From Acorus gramineus (taxonomy: Eukaryota > Streptophyta > Magnoliopsida > Acorales > Acoraceae): a stretch of 64,000 bases of DNA. How positions within the stretch are numbered: the stretch's first letter is position 1; every line of letters begins with the position of its first letter. The notes beneath the pieces are model-generated. The model was not told where the DNA came from. It did no database searches and was given only the letters and a program-made list of their open reading frames with translations. Shown here piece after piece: positions 23,901 through 42,330 of this stretch. Made by a program: the position numbers and the translations under genes. The stretch lies in assembly GCA_030737835.1 (NCBI GenBank), contig CM060847.1, forward strand, positions 4,492,484 through 4,556,483, written 5' to 3'.

Positions 23901-26386
23901 ATCCCTCTTTAGTTATAACATGTTACTGTGTGTCTCTTGTATTAGCTTGAATATTTTAGATTTTTTTATAGTGATATTAATCGTAGGACTGGGACCTGAC
24001 CTGGTAACGTCAGACCACTCTCAGAAAGAAGAGGCATTTGATGGAGGATTTAGTGATTTACAGAACAAAAAGAAGATAACAAAGAATTACATAAGAGTAT
24101 TGGGAGATATGCTGAGGCCTGTGGTCTTTTTAAACTGTGCCTGATTTAAAAAAAAAATCATGAAGAACAATGATTGCATAGGTTTCTGCCAACCGCTCCT
24201 TGATCTGACTCAAGACAGATCTCCAAAAGGGTAGATATACCCCAATTTTTTTTGAGAGTACAACATTTAAAATTTGGGATAACTATTGATCAATTGCTTA
24301 CTGACTAGGACTCTAGTAACCTTACGGCCTCCTTGCTGTCTCCACAAATGGTTTTGCCTCTCCAATAACCATTCATGAACTTACTAGCATTCCTGGTTAT
24401 CTTCTCCAACCAAAACAACCCTCACATACCATCTTACAAAATTGTAATTCAACATGAAGAAAAACCCAAACCCAGTAATGCTTCACATAGGACGTGGTGA
24501 AATACTCAACGTAGAATGGCTCTGTTCATTTAATCTTGCAAATGAAAATGAGTGGTACCTCATTCTAAGATTGTCTGATGAGGTTCACCATTCCTGATGG
24601 GAAACTTTTTTCCTCACGCTCACTCAATGCTGCTACATTCCTATTATATATTAACAGCATAAGCAGTGTTGGTTGCAGTAAATTTGGATGTCGTGGAGCA
24701 CAGAAGTTTCCATCTATACAAGAAATTTAGAAATATAGACTTCATCCTTTTATCTTCTCTCTTTTCACCTTTAGGTGGTGTTTGTATAGAGGGATAAAGT
24801 GTGAATAAGCAGGAATAAGCAAGGAATAAGGAAAAAATGGTGTTTGGCTAAGAAGAATAAGCTGGTATATGGATGCTGGATTAAGTGAGAATAAAGGGGT
24901 ATACCAATCCCCTCTTTTCTATGGAATTAGCTTATTCCAACAACAATAATAATTGGTTCCCACGATTACTTTTTTTTTTTTTTTCATATCTTTGCCCCTG
25001 TTTGTTCTTGCATTTGCGGGTGCATTGACGGGTGGAGGTGTTTCCATGGTGATGGTGGTGACGAATTTTGTGGTGGTTCACTGGGGGAGGGGGTGGTGGT
25101 GGTGGTGGCGGAGATGGTGGTTGTGGAGGTGGTGGTGGTGGTGACGAAGTTTGTGGTGGTTCTTGAAGAGGCCGGGTGGTGGTGTTGGTTGCCAAGATGG
25201 TGTTTGTGGAGGCGGTGGTGGTGTTTAAGTTCAAGGCGGTTATTGGGCAGGGGGTGGTGGTGGCAGAGATGGTGGCTGTGGAGGTGGTGGTGATGCGGCC
25301 GCGGTGATGGTGGTGCGGTCGTCGGTGGAGTGGCCAGGCTGCGATTGTGGTGGAGGTGGAGACCAGAGGGTGTTCAGTGTACAATAGATATTCTTGGGGG
25401 GGGGGGGGGGGGGGGTGAACAGTGAATAGAAGGTGTTGGTAGTGAGAAGTGAACAGTAAATAAAAGGGTAAAAATGGTATGTTAAGTAAATAGCCACTTA
25501 TCCACATTTTATTCCAAAATTCAACCAAACAACAAAAACTTATTATTATGTTTTCCAACGAGAATAACAAAAAACATAACCAAACAGAAAATCAATCATT
25601 TCACTAGTATAGTTATCTATTCATGGAATAGTTATAAACCCAAGAATAACTTATGTCCATCCAAATGGCACCTAGCTTTTGCTTATGAACCAATCATTTA
25701 TGGTTGATACACTCAACACCATTCATCTTGTACACCACACCATATTAAACAAAATTTTCTTGAGCACTAGCTGAACTCCAGTAATGAGCAGGATTTTATC
25801 AGCCAATATCTGGCTGAAACAGGATGGTGACTGATGGCTGAGACTTCCAGTGTGATTTCATGATGTCATCTTTCGTCCTCATACTTCTAATGGATGAAAT
25901 GCTATTCTTATTGTACCCAAATAGGTGTTCAAAGGCAAGAAGATGCCCGGGCGCATGGGTGGAGATCAGGTCACAGTTAAGAATGTGTGGGTCTACAAAA
26001 TAGACCCATGCAGGAACTTGATGTGGGTCAGAGGCCAGGTATTCTGATTTATTTTGATTCCGATCTCATAATTATTGACCATGTTCCTGTCATCTTTTTG
26101 TTTCAGTAAAAACAAAAAAGAAAACAAATATTATCTATGTAAAATTTTTCCTTTTGTATTCTTATCGCTCCTCCATTTCCCCTCATTGTTCCATTGGATC
26201 TTCTGTTTTCAGGTTCCAGGTGCTGAGGGCAACTTTGTTTTCATCAAGGACTCTGTTTTTAGAAAACCTGACATCTCACTGCTTCCATTTCCGACTCACT
26301 TCATACCGGAAGATGAGGATCTGTCACAATCGGAACCCATAGTTGCTGATCTTGGTGATATGGATCCATTCATGGCTGCAGATTAA
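20918..26386 (+). CDS. MRPL3: Mitochondrial 50S ribosomal protein L3 (uL3m)
   Basis: Predicted 308 aa from five exons: 20918-21241, 21340-21549, 22989-23093, 25925-26038 and 26213-26386. All are GT-AG and every junction is in phase 0. The N-terminus ([19 protein letters not shown]) is an Arg-rich, acid-free presequence typical of mitochondrial import. The core shows [14 protein letters not shown], the [20 protein letters not shown] loop, [16 protein letters not shown] and [11 protein letters not shown], all hallmarks of bacterial-type L3. L3 binds the 3' region of large-subunit rRNA near the peptidyl transferase centre. The closest family member I recall is the Arabidopsis mitochondrial form (At3g17465), not the plastid one, because the protein ends in an acidic tail ([13 protein letters not shown]). 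Intron 3 is 2.8 kb and holds a large MITE. AATAAA occurs about 145 bp after the stop. Confidence 0.93.
21775..22140 (-). mobile_element. Possible antisense retroposon fragment in L3 intron 2
   Basis: A T-run of about 18 at 21773-21790 opens a segment that is less AT-rich than the intron around it. A leading T-run is what a minus-strand retroposon with a poly(A) tail would show. No coding motif could be read on either strand. Confidence 0.3.
24773..25677. mobile_element. Expanded Tourist-like MITE with GGN tract, in L3 intron 3
   Basis: The left end TAGGTGGTGTTTGTATAGAG and the right end (read inverted) TAGGTGCCATTTGGATGGAC are imperfect inverted repeats. The inner right arm matches the element at 61900-62354 (inverted: ATAAGTTATTCTTGGG, then ATAACTATTCC). 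Between the arms lies about 400 bp of GGT/GGN-rich sequence (about 25016-25380), including a run of 20 G at 25396-25415. Short Trp/Val-rich and Pro/His-rich frames in it come from the repeat and are not genes. Confidence 0.65.
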
Positions 26387-29300
26387 CTAGCTTAGGCAAC
26401 ACTTTTTGTTCCCTCTCTGTGGGCTGATCTACATCTTGTGCTTTCAATTACACTTTTTAATGATCCCGGACCAAGCAAAAGAGGTGTATCTACTTGAGTT
26501 GATTCAATTTTTATTTTTCCCAGAAGTTTTGACAGAAATAAAATGTAGAACCATATTTCATTCCCTTTGCTTTTGCTGAGTGTTTCAGAATTTTCATTTG
26601 GAATGCCCAGTACAATACAGGTGTTGAGAAGTGAATACAAAATTCTCTTTATTGTGTGGATGATGTTTAGATATAGGTCTGAAACAGGGAATGCTCATTT
26701 GTAATTTTTGAATTCTAATTCTCAAGCTCTTGGATTGCTGAATGTCAGTTTTTTTTTTTTTTTGTGTAACTGCAACAGGGGTGATCAATTTCTGATCATG
26801 ACACCAAATGCTCTCCACATGCAACATTATTCATGATTTGTGGGCATTGATTGGCTCTCATGTTTGCTCTAGTTTATTGATGTTGATTATACACACAAAG
26901 GGCCTGATAACTCTTATGTAGAAGTTGAATTTATTGGATGTCCCAATAAAAGGAGAATGAAACGATTCCATCATCATTGAAATGCTCCTTGGACCTTGTC
27001 AACAGTCAAACCGGCAGTTATTTCTGTTCATCGAAGGTTTGACATTTCATGTGGTTGTACCATTTCATAGACTGATAAAGTCATCAACTACATTGTAATC
27101 ACAACTGAAACAATAGAAAAAGATATCATAAAAGAGTCTCAATTACATAATTGAAATTGTGAATTAGATCCATTTATAGGAATAGTAGTTGCTGCCATCC
27201 AATCTCGAACATGGAACATGGCCCATCTGCTTGAAATCGTCGAAATTGAAGGATTCAATGTAGTATAATTTATACTTCAAAGAATTTTCGATCTTGTGGA
27301 AGGGTGTCAGCTTGCCAATGCAAGTACACATGCAATCCTTATTTGCAATTTTACATGCAATCACATTTTATTAGATGAAACAAGTAAAATGATTTATGCA
27401 ATTCATTATAGAGCATGCTTGATCATACGAAGCAAGTGAAGTATTAAAAAAAAACATACGAGGACAACACCAGAAAATGAAGGTTTCTTGAGAATATATA
27501 TTGAAGGTTTGGGAAGCATATATGGCGTTGCATGCATCTCCAGTCTGATATTCATCTTGCCAAACTAAAAAAAACCTCATAAATCCCGCAACATTTTAAA
27601 AAAATATATCAACAAATCACCTCCAGAAAAATGGTCTCCCTTCAAGTGATTTTTTAAAATACATTTGTGGTGATTTTGCTTTTGCAGGAATTGAAATTCT
27701 CAAACATGTTTTCAAACGCCCATAACCATATATGAAAAGCCGTGTCTAACTTTTCAATTATAAATGTAATTTTAAAGTTGCTTTTTCAAAGACATAAAAA
27801 GTATATTTCTTAGGAATCAATTTTTTCAAAAAGAAAAATTTATGATTACTATGAATCTTCAAACAGTACCTTACTCATACTGAGTGGATATGCTATAAAT
27901 CTATAATTATGACAAAAAAAAACAAATTAATACAAAAATCTAAGCCTAGCATTATCAAAAACATGGTAGAGAGAGGGAGGGAGATGGAAAAGGAGAGCCA
28001 GGGAAGAGATAGTGCATGAGAAGAGCAACAACAATAGCAGCTCAGCTTTTGTTGATTAACCCTTCTTATGCCCTAACTCACCCTGGCTTTGCCCACTCCC
28101 CAACTGTACCTTACCTTCTGGAATAGAAAAGTGAAATGGAATATCATAAGTTTATTCTCTTCATTTGCCAAGTTCTTCAATGGCTAGTTTTTTTATCTTC
28201 ATATACTGTGGAAGTTGGTGATCCATGAATTTTATGCAGAGGCAATAATGAAAGGCTTTGGGGAGGGTACTAAAATTGTACTACCAACACAAACTGTACT
28301 ACCACAATGTACTGCCACATGAAAGATTTGGTTGTTTAAATGTGTCTATCAATACTTCTCTTAGGAGTTCATGTAGTCCCACAAAATGGCTGATTCATCA
28401 GCAAAATAAATTTGATGCATGGGAGATTAAAATTATATGGTTCAAAAATTCAGGTTCACCTGATGAAGACCTTTCTCTGAAGATATTGAAGGGTAGAAAT
28501 GGTTGAATTGCAATGCACACTAAAATGGTTGAAAAAAATTATAAGCTATATGGTATAAGCTACTCTGGAGAATATTTTCAATTTTTGTTCCAAAGCTGCA
28601 CTTCACTAACATGCAACTTCAGATGATTTTTTTTTCTCTCCTTTTGATATTTCATACTAACACTCAATGTTTCATTTATTTTCACTAAAAATTTGATCAA
28701 AAGACCAATAAAAAAACCATTACATTCATCCTCATCAAATTTCTTATCATCTTTTCCAGTGTTACACAGTCCTTGTATGCAGCCACGCTTGGAGTCTCAT
28801 TTCACCAATGAGAGATAATGCTTTGATTAAACGTGTGATTATTTATTTATTTATTTTTGGCAAAATGTATGGTACATATACTTCATTAGAATTTATATTT
28901 TATTTTTATAATTACATGAAATATGCATTTACAATAGAAACAATGACTGTGTTACACGCAAGATTGTCTTTTGTTAATTTTCATAGATATATAAAAGAGA
29001 AATGATCAAGTAACAAAATCTAACCAATTTTGTGAAAATAATGTGAATATATATTTAAAAAAAATGATAAGATGACATATTGCAAGGGCCATTTTCTTGG
29101 CCCCGCCACATGTCTGACCTTCCCACCATCTTATCGATCCACGATCCATACACACCCAATGACCAGGTCTAATTCAAATCAGATTGGAATCATATCCTAA
29201 TCCCACGGATCACTGGATTTCTTCTCATCCGACAGGATCACAGGAAAATCCAAACTTTGTGTGATCATGGTCAATATTATATAGGGAATCAGTTTTTCCA

Positions 29301-30246
29301 TTTAAAATAAGTGAAATATTATTTTACAAAACCCTAGATCATGCATCTGTTGACTTGGACGTATGAGGATTTTTTACAAGTCACCCCATCCTGTCGTGCA
29401 ATATGCACCGTTAAGTCAAACAAATAGCGGAGTGGACCGATCAGATAATCCGAATCATATTATTCAGATTTTCTCCCATCACATTTCATTTTGTGATTGG
29501 TTCTAGTTATCGAATTAATTTTTGGGTTAAAAACATCAATGTCCTTGTAAACATGGACAATCTCATATAAATCCCTATCAAAGTTGAGACAGATATACAA
29601 ATATCTGAAAACTCATAAAAATCTAATTATCATCATTGAGTTAAATTTTCATCTAATTTTAACATAATATTATCAAAATATTCCATCATCATGTAATTTT
29701 CTAGACAATACAATCCATATATACAATTATAAACACAAATTAGTATAGGCAAAAGACAAAACCATCATGGCATGACTTTTGTATTTCTTCATTATCAAAA
29801 AGGTATGTTTAAAAAAATAAAAAAGTTGGGGATAATTTGATGATTTCATGGGATAGGTTATGGTTAGCTAGAGTAGATTGGATTAGGATTAAATTTTATT
29901 GATAATAAATATTATACAGATTTTTATGAGTTTTTAAAAACATGCATGTCTACCTCAACTTTAACCACCTTTATATAGAATTATCCATATTTGCACCTCG
30001 CAGTGAATGTAACCCTTAATTTTTTTTTTTGTTACAGTGAAACCCATTTCAGTTTACTCCCACCAACCACCCTTTCCATCTCACCAATCAAAAAATAAAA
30101 TAAATATTCCATGTTCAAAATAAAATAAAATAAAATAAAATAAAAACAAACCGTTCAAATCCAGACCTTCTTCATATCTACGATATTCTCCCCCACATCC
30201 CCAAAACCTCCACCCTCTTCCATCCAGACCGTCCAAGAGGGGACCT
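26387..30246. other. Intergenic region after mitochondrial L3
   Basis: The L3 3' UTR occupies the first few hundred bases. The rest shows no conserved coding sequence. Short open frames near 27164-27580 on the minus strand are weak. About 29540-30000 resembles a diverged fold-back element (CTCATATAAATCCCTA near the left, ATTTTTATGAGTTTTTAA near the right). An AAAAT pentanucleotide run lies at about 30113-30145. Confidence 0.6.
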
Positions 30247-30507
30247 TTAAGACCCTAATCCTTCTCCCCCCTCTTCCGCCTCCGATGACGTCCTCCGCCT
30301 CCGACGTCGGGATCTCCGGTCGGAACCCTCCATGAGCCGATCGTGGAAGTCGAGGAGCTCTTCGAAGGCGTCGGAGGCTCGTCTCAGGTAGGCGGAGACC
30401 TCGTTCGAAGTCCTCGTCTCGGACGACATGAACCGCGACAGGACGGCCGAGGATCTCTTCAGGGAGATCGAATTCGAGGACCCCGTGAACCCGGATACAG
30501 GTTTCAT
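30247..30507 (-). CDS. Small conserved plant protein of unknown function, 86 aa
   Basis: A single-exon frame starts MKPVSGFTGSSNSISLKRS. It continues with VSAYLRRASDAFEELLDFHD, an amphipathic helix, and ends in an Arg-rich stretch (DRRSRRRRRR) followed by an acidic tail. I recall small uncharacterised plant proteins with the same start, followed by a YLRRAS helix, but I cannot name a family. The GC content is well above the flanks. The longer overlapping minus-strand frame at 30155-30613 is in another phase and is judged a shadow. A run of GGCCCA/GCCCA motifs just upstream supports a real promoter. Confidence 0.6.
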   Translation of the reverse strand: MKPVSGFTGSSNSISLKRSSAVLSRFMSSETRTSNEVSAYLRRASDAFEELLDFHDRLMEGSDRRSRRRRRRTSSEAEEGGEGLGS

Positions 30508-30599
30508 GACGGATTTCGTTAGGGTTTTCTTTCGGTCGATCTGCTAGGGTTTCTACGCGTTTTCTTTGTTGGTTTTTTCGATATATACGAAGAAGAAGA

Positions 30600-30650
30600 A
30601 GCTCCACAAACAATTGGGTTGGGTTGGGTTGGGCTGGGCTGGGCCGACTG
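30600..30650 (-). promoter_or_regulatory. GCCCA (site II-like) motif cluster upstream of the 86-aa gene
   Basis: On the minus strand the sequence reads GGCCCAGCCCAGCCCAACCC and then two further AACCC units. AGCCCA/GGCCCA elements are known proximal promoter motifs of plant growth-related and translation-related genes. The cluster lies about 95-140 bp upstream of the ATG at 30507. Confidence 0.5.
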
Positions 30651-31994
30651 TTAAAATGTTAGACTCAGTTTGCAAACTCGTTTTACCATCCGCTGAGTTA
30701 AATGCATTGTTAAAAAGTGCACATGGTTCAATTTCAAATTCAATAAATTATTTTTAGTCAATGTAAAAAAAAAAATAAAAATAAATTTAACAAGGTATAT
30801 ACAATAAGTGATGTATATGCTGGATTTCTAATGGTCGATAAAAATGACTGAGTGTAACAACGGCCCTCTCAAAATTTATTTTGTAGTTCCGTCTACAATC
30901 CACAAGTGATTTCTCAACCGCTCATGCATTATTGCATTATCGTAATGTGTGAAAATTTTAAAAAATATGTTTTAAAGAAAAAAAAAATACTGGTGTATGC
31001 CGATGTATATATATATTTTTTTTATATAAATATATATAATTCAATGGGTGAGTGTAATTTTTGTAAAAAAAAATTCAGTGTGGGATGCGGATGTGGCTGC
31101 ACATGTGGCTAGCTGGAAATCATTTTTCTTTTTTTAATGGTTGGGTTGCACCATCGGTAGTTGTGTGCATTCGTTATAACAAAATATATATCTTGTTATA
31201 CACTTTTATATATATATGGGTTTATATAATTCGTTACATTATATGTTTTATCTTTTATAAAAATATACACTTCATTAAATAAAAAATATTAATTAAAAAA
31301 AAACCAAAACATTGCGCACTGCATTTGGGATGTGAAAAAAGACTCTAATATTTTCCTTAAAGCTCTAAACAAACTCGAACCCATGAAATCTAAGTTAATT
31401 CAGGTTGGGATTAGATTAAAGAGATGCGTAACTTTTTTTTTTTTAGTACTATGGATGATCTCAGACCGGTTCAGAGAACAAATATAAGTCAATAAAAATT
31501 TAAAAATAATAAGATTTTTGTCACATTTTTTAGATGTTTTGTTTTTGTTTTTGGTTATAATCATTTCCCTCTTCAATTTTTATTTTTTTGTTTCTTTTAT
31601 TCTCAGAATTTTTGCTCATACATTTTCTTAAATTGCTTTTATCATGTCTTCTTTATTGAAATACAAATTGCCCAATTTTGGACAGAACTTTAGTTATAGA
31701 GATGGACTAATTGCAGGTAGTGCAGGATTCAAGCAATCTGTGCTGCTGGTTTTGTGTACTAATGAAGTCTTGTAGAGGCACTGCTATGTATGAACAGCTT
31801 TTTCATGAAGGTATAACCCAAACATTTTTTTATTGGAACTCTTCATAGTTTGATGCTTTTCTCAATATAAAGTTCTGATACTTTGTATTCACATATGTTC
31901 GGGAATAGTGGATTTCATTTTTCATTGTACCATACTAGCTATACAAATCTTCTTTTTTAAAAAAATCATTAAAACAATGCCTTACCCTTCTTCA
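30651..31994. other. AT-rich spacer between the 86-aa gene and CIPK1
   Basis: I see no supported gene. At 31746-31812 on the minus strand a decayed frame containing MKKLFIHSSASTRLH lies where an older CIPK1 last exon could have been, but it has no usable AG acceptor (see rejected items). Confidence 0.5.
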
Positions 31995-37468
<5,474 letters not shown>

Positions 37469-37779
37469 TCACAACTCCTTTTCACAGCTTCCGAAAACTA
37501 CAAACCGATTAATCAAAATCACAACTTTTGAAGAGATTTTCTTTTCTTTTTTTTTTTTTTTTTTGGTTCTTTTGGTCGGGGAGAGGTTTGTCCGCACGAA
37601 ACACCAATGAAGCGTGAAATTATCATTACGTGATTTATTTATGTTGATCTCTCATGATATAGTCACCCTCTTTTATTTTAAGATGACGCATTACACGTGT
37701 TAATGTTAAGTTGGGTGGGTCGGGTTTGATTAATCCAAACCTTTAATAAAATTTTGTTACAGTCTCCTCTCTGGGAGGG

Positions 37780-38085
37780 GTTTGACTATTCTGTTTGTTA
37801 ATCTATTGAAATTTTAAAAACATACAGACAAGTCCTTATAAATTGCTAAAAATACAAATAGCCTCCTAATAAAGACATTTTTACCCCTCTCATCTTCTTC
37901 TTCCACTGTTTAGGGGAAGTGTATATATGAATTTTAGGGTTACATTCAGCTAACCCATAGGTCAACTTCACTAACAGAAGACTTTTTTATATATTTTTGT
38001 GAAGTTTGCGGGGTAGGGTTATTTGGATTTTATCAGAGGCTATATGGATTTTAGCAAGTTTGCAGGGGAGGGTTTATATGGATTT
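37780..38085. mobile_element. Fold-back element of the AAATCCATATAACCCC family, incomplete
   Basis: The right part shows GGGTTATTTGGATTTTATC, GGCTATATGGATTTTAGC and GGGTTTATATGGATTTTTCG. The left part shows only weak complements (ACAAGTCCTTATAAATTGC). A G-rich stretch (38106-38150) follows. This is probably a diverged or half copy next to the full copy at 38205. Confidence 0.45.
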
Positions 38086-38204
38086 TTCGATACTTATATT
38101 CCAAAGGGGGGGGTGGGGCGGGGGAGGGCTGGGCTGGGGACCGGGCCCCCCAAGCCATGGCGTCAACGTAAGTTACATAGAGGTGATAGTTAATAATTGA
38201 AAGA

Positions 38205-38745
38205 AAAAATCTATACAACCCCTAAAATCTAACTGAAATCCATATAATCCTTTTACTTTTCTTTAAATCCATATAACCCCCCTGAAAATAACTAATAAAT
38301 CCACATAATCCCTAAATAAAATTTCGTTAATAAATGATGAATATCTTGTGAATATTTTATTTGGTTAACCTTGACTGAAAACACAATATACTAAAAAATT
38401 ACTACAATAGATTAAAAATATGAAAAATTCAATAAAAATGACAATTTTACATTCTCTGGATATATTATTAAAACCCTATCGAATGTGTAAAATTGTCATT
38501 TGTACAAGATGTATTACATTTTTAACACATTGGTGAATTTTTTTATATACTGTGTTTTCTAATAGGGTTAATCAAACATAATATTCACAAAATATTCATT
38601 ATCTATAAACGTAAATTTTATTCAGAGGGTTATTTGGATTTACTAGGTGTCTTCAGGGGGTTATATAGATTTTAAGAAATGTCAGAGGATTATATGAATT
38701 TGAGTCAGTTTACATGGGGTTTATATGGATTTTTCCCATAATTGA
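38205..38745. mobile_element. Full-length fold-back element, AAATCCATATAACCCC family
   Basis: The left arm has AAAATCTATACAACCCCTAA and AAATCCATATAACCCCCC. The right arm has GGGGGTTATATAGATTTT and GGGGTTTATATGGATTTTTC. The middle (TAAATGATGAATATCTTGTG against ATATTCACAAAATATTCATT) also pairs, so the whole element can form one long hairpin. It interrupts the left unit of the large duplication and is absent from the right unit. Confidence 0.75.
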
Positions 38746-41472
38746 AATGATTATTTTGCATATATGCCCTCAACAAAATTTATAATGTCAAATTGCTCCT
38801 GTTTAAATTTATTTCCAACAATACCCCTGTAAAAGGTTTTAATTTTGCATCGATACCCTTTTAAGGGGTACTTTTGCGCAATATAATTTTTTTAAGTTTT
38901 GCTAGAATGCCCTTCAGAAGAGCATTCATGAACAATTTAAACCTTTCTGAGAGGTATTGTTTGAAATAATAATTCACCTTGGTTATTTTGACACAATGAA
39001 ATTTTTTTTATGGGTATATGCAAAAAAATCTTAACTGAAATGAGTGCGTTTGAAATTTAAAAATGTACATGCAGTCATGTTTGTATCCCCATTAGCATGC
39101 ATACATTGATTTTCTTAAAATGTAAATCTATGTAATAAAGTATATTAATACTTTATGAAAATCAAATATATGCTTAAATGATATCCTTGCGTGTTTTTGT
39201 GATCAATTTTTTTCTTCATATTCATTTTCTAAAAAGTTTGAATTTTTGAAGCTTAAATTTTTTTTTTTTTTTTATAGGAATAATGAGATTTCACTTTTTT
39301 TTCTAGATCACTAAACATAGGAAAATAATTGAAAAAATAACTTTTGATCTCAATTGTTCGTCATTATTTCAAGGGCTTGATCATTATCTGTCTTAATTTC
39401 ATTTTAACTTATCATATATTTATAATTATTTTTTTTACTTTATTCTATCTCTTGACCTTGTGACCCCCCTTACTCTAATTTCTGACTCCGCCCCTGTTTA
39501 TAGAGAACCTTTAGTATATGTGAAAAATATATGAGAGATGGCCCCGCATCTAAAAAGGATTGAAGTGTTTTATGTCAGTGCGAGGAGAGTTTCATTTAGG
39601 TAGCGTTTAAAAATGTATTTGAGTAGTTTTTGTTTATTTAAAAAAATAAAAAACGCAAACTTGTTTTCAAATGTCATCATAAAAACAAACTTAATTAAAA
39701 AGTTTGTCAAAATTTTTAGTATAAAATGTATGATTTTTAAAAAGAGTAAAAAGTGAATTTCCTGGGAATCAAATTTATTTAAATTATTTTATTTAAAATC
39801 ATATTTTTTTAATATGTTTTCAAATGCACTCTACTTAGGGTAAGCTACTCACTGAGGAGTGGGATTTGTTCTACAAATAATAATTGATGCTATTAAGGAG
39901 GGAGTAGATGCATTTTCTACTTTTCGTTCTTTAATGGGTTTTAAGTGAGTATATCATGTAATCATTTTTATATTGAGCATTCATTTTCTTTGAATAAAAT
40001 TCTATAAAATAGAATCCTTACCATATATTTTTTTAAAAATCTTTTCTAATTATATCAAATAAAATCCTTTTTGCATCCCCTCCGTTATCCATTCTTTAAA
40101 AATGAGATATTTTGAAATAAAGATGTAAAAAAAGGGGATCACAATTTAGTGGGCGAGAGATGGTTCATTATGTGGTTTTTTAACCATCTGAAAATCTATT
40201 TATTCAAAATTAATTTATTAAAGGTATCCGCACTTAAATGATATATATAATTGACAGACAATTTTACAATAATGGCACAAATAGTTAGAAAAAGCATGGA
40301 ATGCACACAAAATCATACATTAAAAATGTAATTATTTTGGTCAGATGGATTTTTTATTTTTGATAGGGTATAAGATATGTAAAGAAGAAAAAGGAAAATC
40401 AGGCTCAAGTAAAATACATACATATATTTTTTTTCGGTTAATAGTTTATAAAATAAGGTTGTGAATCATATTAAACTGGGGGTAAGATTATTTATGAATT
40501 ACATGAAACATGGATAATTAATCTGTTTTATGTGACATAATTATTAAAAAAAATTTTTTTTTGAAATATTAAAAACGGTTGATTTATGTATTCTTTAACT
40601 CAAAATCTCTTTTTTGGATATTGTTCCTTTTATATAATAAAAATTGCATTGTTTCACATACAAAATTGTTTATTCCCAACAAGGAAAAAAAATCCACATA
40701 ATCCATCACCACCTTTATGAAACAATGAGAGGTCATTTTATGGATCATTTGATTATTGATATTCTCTCTATTTTATAATTATATATCTTACTTGTTTGGG
40801 ACCTCTGTTGAAAGAAAACGGGGTTATTTTCCAAACAAAAACAAACACGTCTCGTGTACTTTGATAACCAATTAACCACTAATATTAATCAAGTGGTTGT
40901 TATTTAATCTTAAAATATTTTATTAAAAAAAGGTCTCTATTTTTGTAACTCAATGCTGCCTATAGACAGGGAGTAATATTTTAATTTGTGGATAAGGAGA
41001 GATTTTTTTTTTAAAGAAATTAAAAAAATTAAAGGCAAGAAGCTTGGTGTAGAGGTTTTGGTTTATAAATTTATTATTGGTTAAAGACATTGACGTTGGT
41101 GTCCTGATGCAGTGGTTTTGGTATAACTACAATCACAATGCCTAATTTTTTTTTTATAATAATGAGCATCCACTTGAGTGGCAATGCCAAAGTGTGGGTC
41201 TGTATACAATGATATTGATGCATACAAGTTATGTTTGCAATCCCATCATTATAAATCCCTAACCTGATATATATTAGGTTGGATTGTTATATGATTTTTC
41301 TAATAAAAAAAGAGATGCACGTATGATTCATTCGACAAATGCATATTTTTAAAAAATCATAAATAGGACAACATGAATGATGGTCCCTAGGAATCTTTGC
41401 TCAATTTCATTCAATGAAATGATTAAAATTATTTATGTTTATCTTTGGGGGGGGGGGGGGGGGCAAACATGC

Positions 41473-41574
41473 AGGAGAGTCAAAACTAATCCATGTAGAC
41501 TGAATTTGCTACAAAATGTTGCTAAGAACAGTCAATTTTTAGTTTTATTTAAAGCAATATATTTTAAGAAAATT

Positions 41575-41609
<35 letters not shown>

Positions 41610-42330
41610 GAAGTAATCATGATTATAAAAAAAAATTAAAATATATATATACTCAATTGAATTGAATCTACATTTTTAGCTTGATATATATTATGTTGGG
41701 GGAAAGTGAAGATCGCGTGAATAACCTAGGTTAGTGTTTTTTCGAGTCCCCACCAAGTCTATTATTCGAAGCAATCTTGAGATAATTTCATCTAACTATT
41801 CGTTCTACATATCCATGAATGATTACTACCAGCTAGTGTTTCTCTGGTGTTCAAATACACTGTGATCAATAGTGTATTTGTTGAATCCTTGTGGCTGATC
41901 GTGACAATTCTTCAGCTGCGTCAAATAAAAGTTTCATCTAATACAGTAAATTCCGTATTACAAATAATGGACCTAGCTACCAGTTTTCAACATTAACAAA
42001 TAAATCAAGTATTCATTCATCTCATTTTGTTTTTGTTTTCAGTGGTTCTATAAATAAAATAACATAAGATAAATTCCAATAATAACTCCCTTGAGAGTGA
42101 GTGATCTACTATGGGAAATGTGACGTCAGATGTCAAATATTATTGGTGAACGAGAGAGACTTTGCCCACTATATGTAGGGGCAAGTTTGATTGGTACTCC
42201 ATATTTCTAGAAGGATATGAGTGGTGAATGTTTTATGTGATTATTTTTCACCTAATGTGTTAGGGATTTCGTATTGTACCCTAAGTGGTTTTGGTATAAC
42301 TACAATCACAATGCCTAATTTTTTTTATAA
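41473..42330. repeat. Internal repeat A, copy 1
   Basis: The segment from GGAGAGTCAAAACTAATCC through TAACCTAG, ATCGTGACAATTCTTCAG and TTTGCCCACTAT to GTGTTAGGGATTTCGTATTG recurs at 42885-43665 and again, split by a solo LTR, at about 49830-51140. A TGACGTCA-type site lies at about 42121-42128. A TA run and a G17 run (41447-41463) border its left side. Confidence 0.8.

Noticed and set aside
24932..25570. 212-codon Pro/His-rich minus frame and Trp/Val-rich plus frames
   Set aside because: They are translations of a GGN/CCN minisatellite inside a MITE; no conserved domain.
27164..27580. Minus-strand small frames with several Cys (CKIANKDCMCTC) and a hydrophobic helix
   Set aside because: These were considered as a secreted Cys-rich peptide, but no signal peptide joins to the Cys part by a convincing splice and no family pattern fits.
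30155..30613. 152-codon minus-strand frame
   Set aside because: It overlaps the 86-aa gene in another phase; the 86-aa frame has better start context and a conserved-looking helix.
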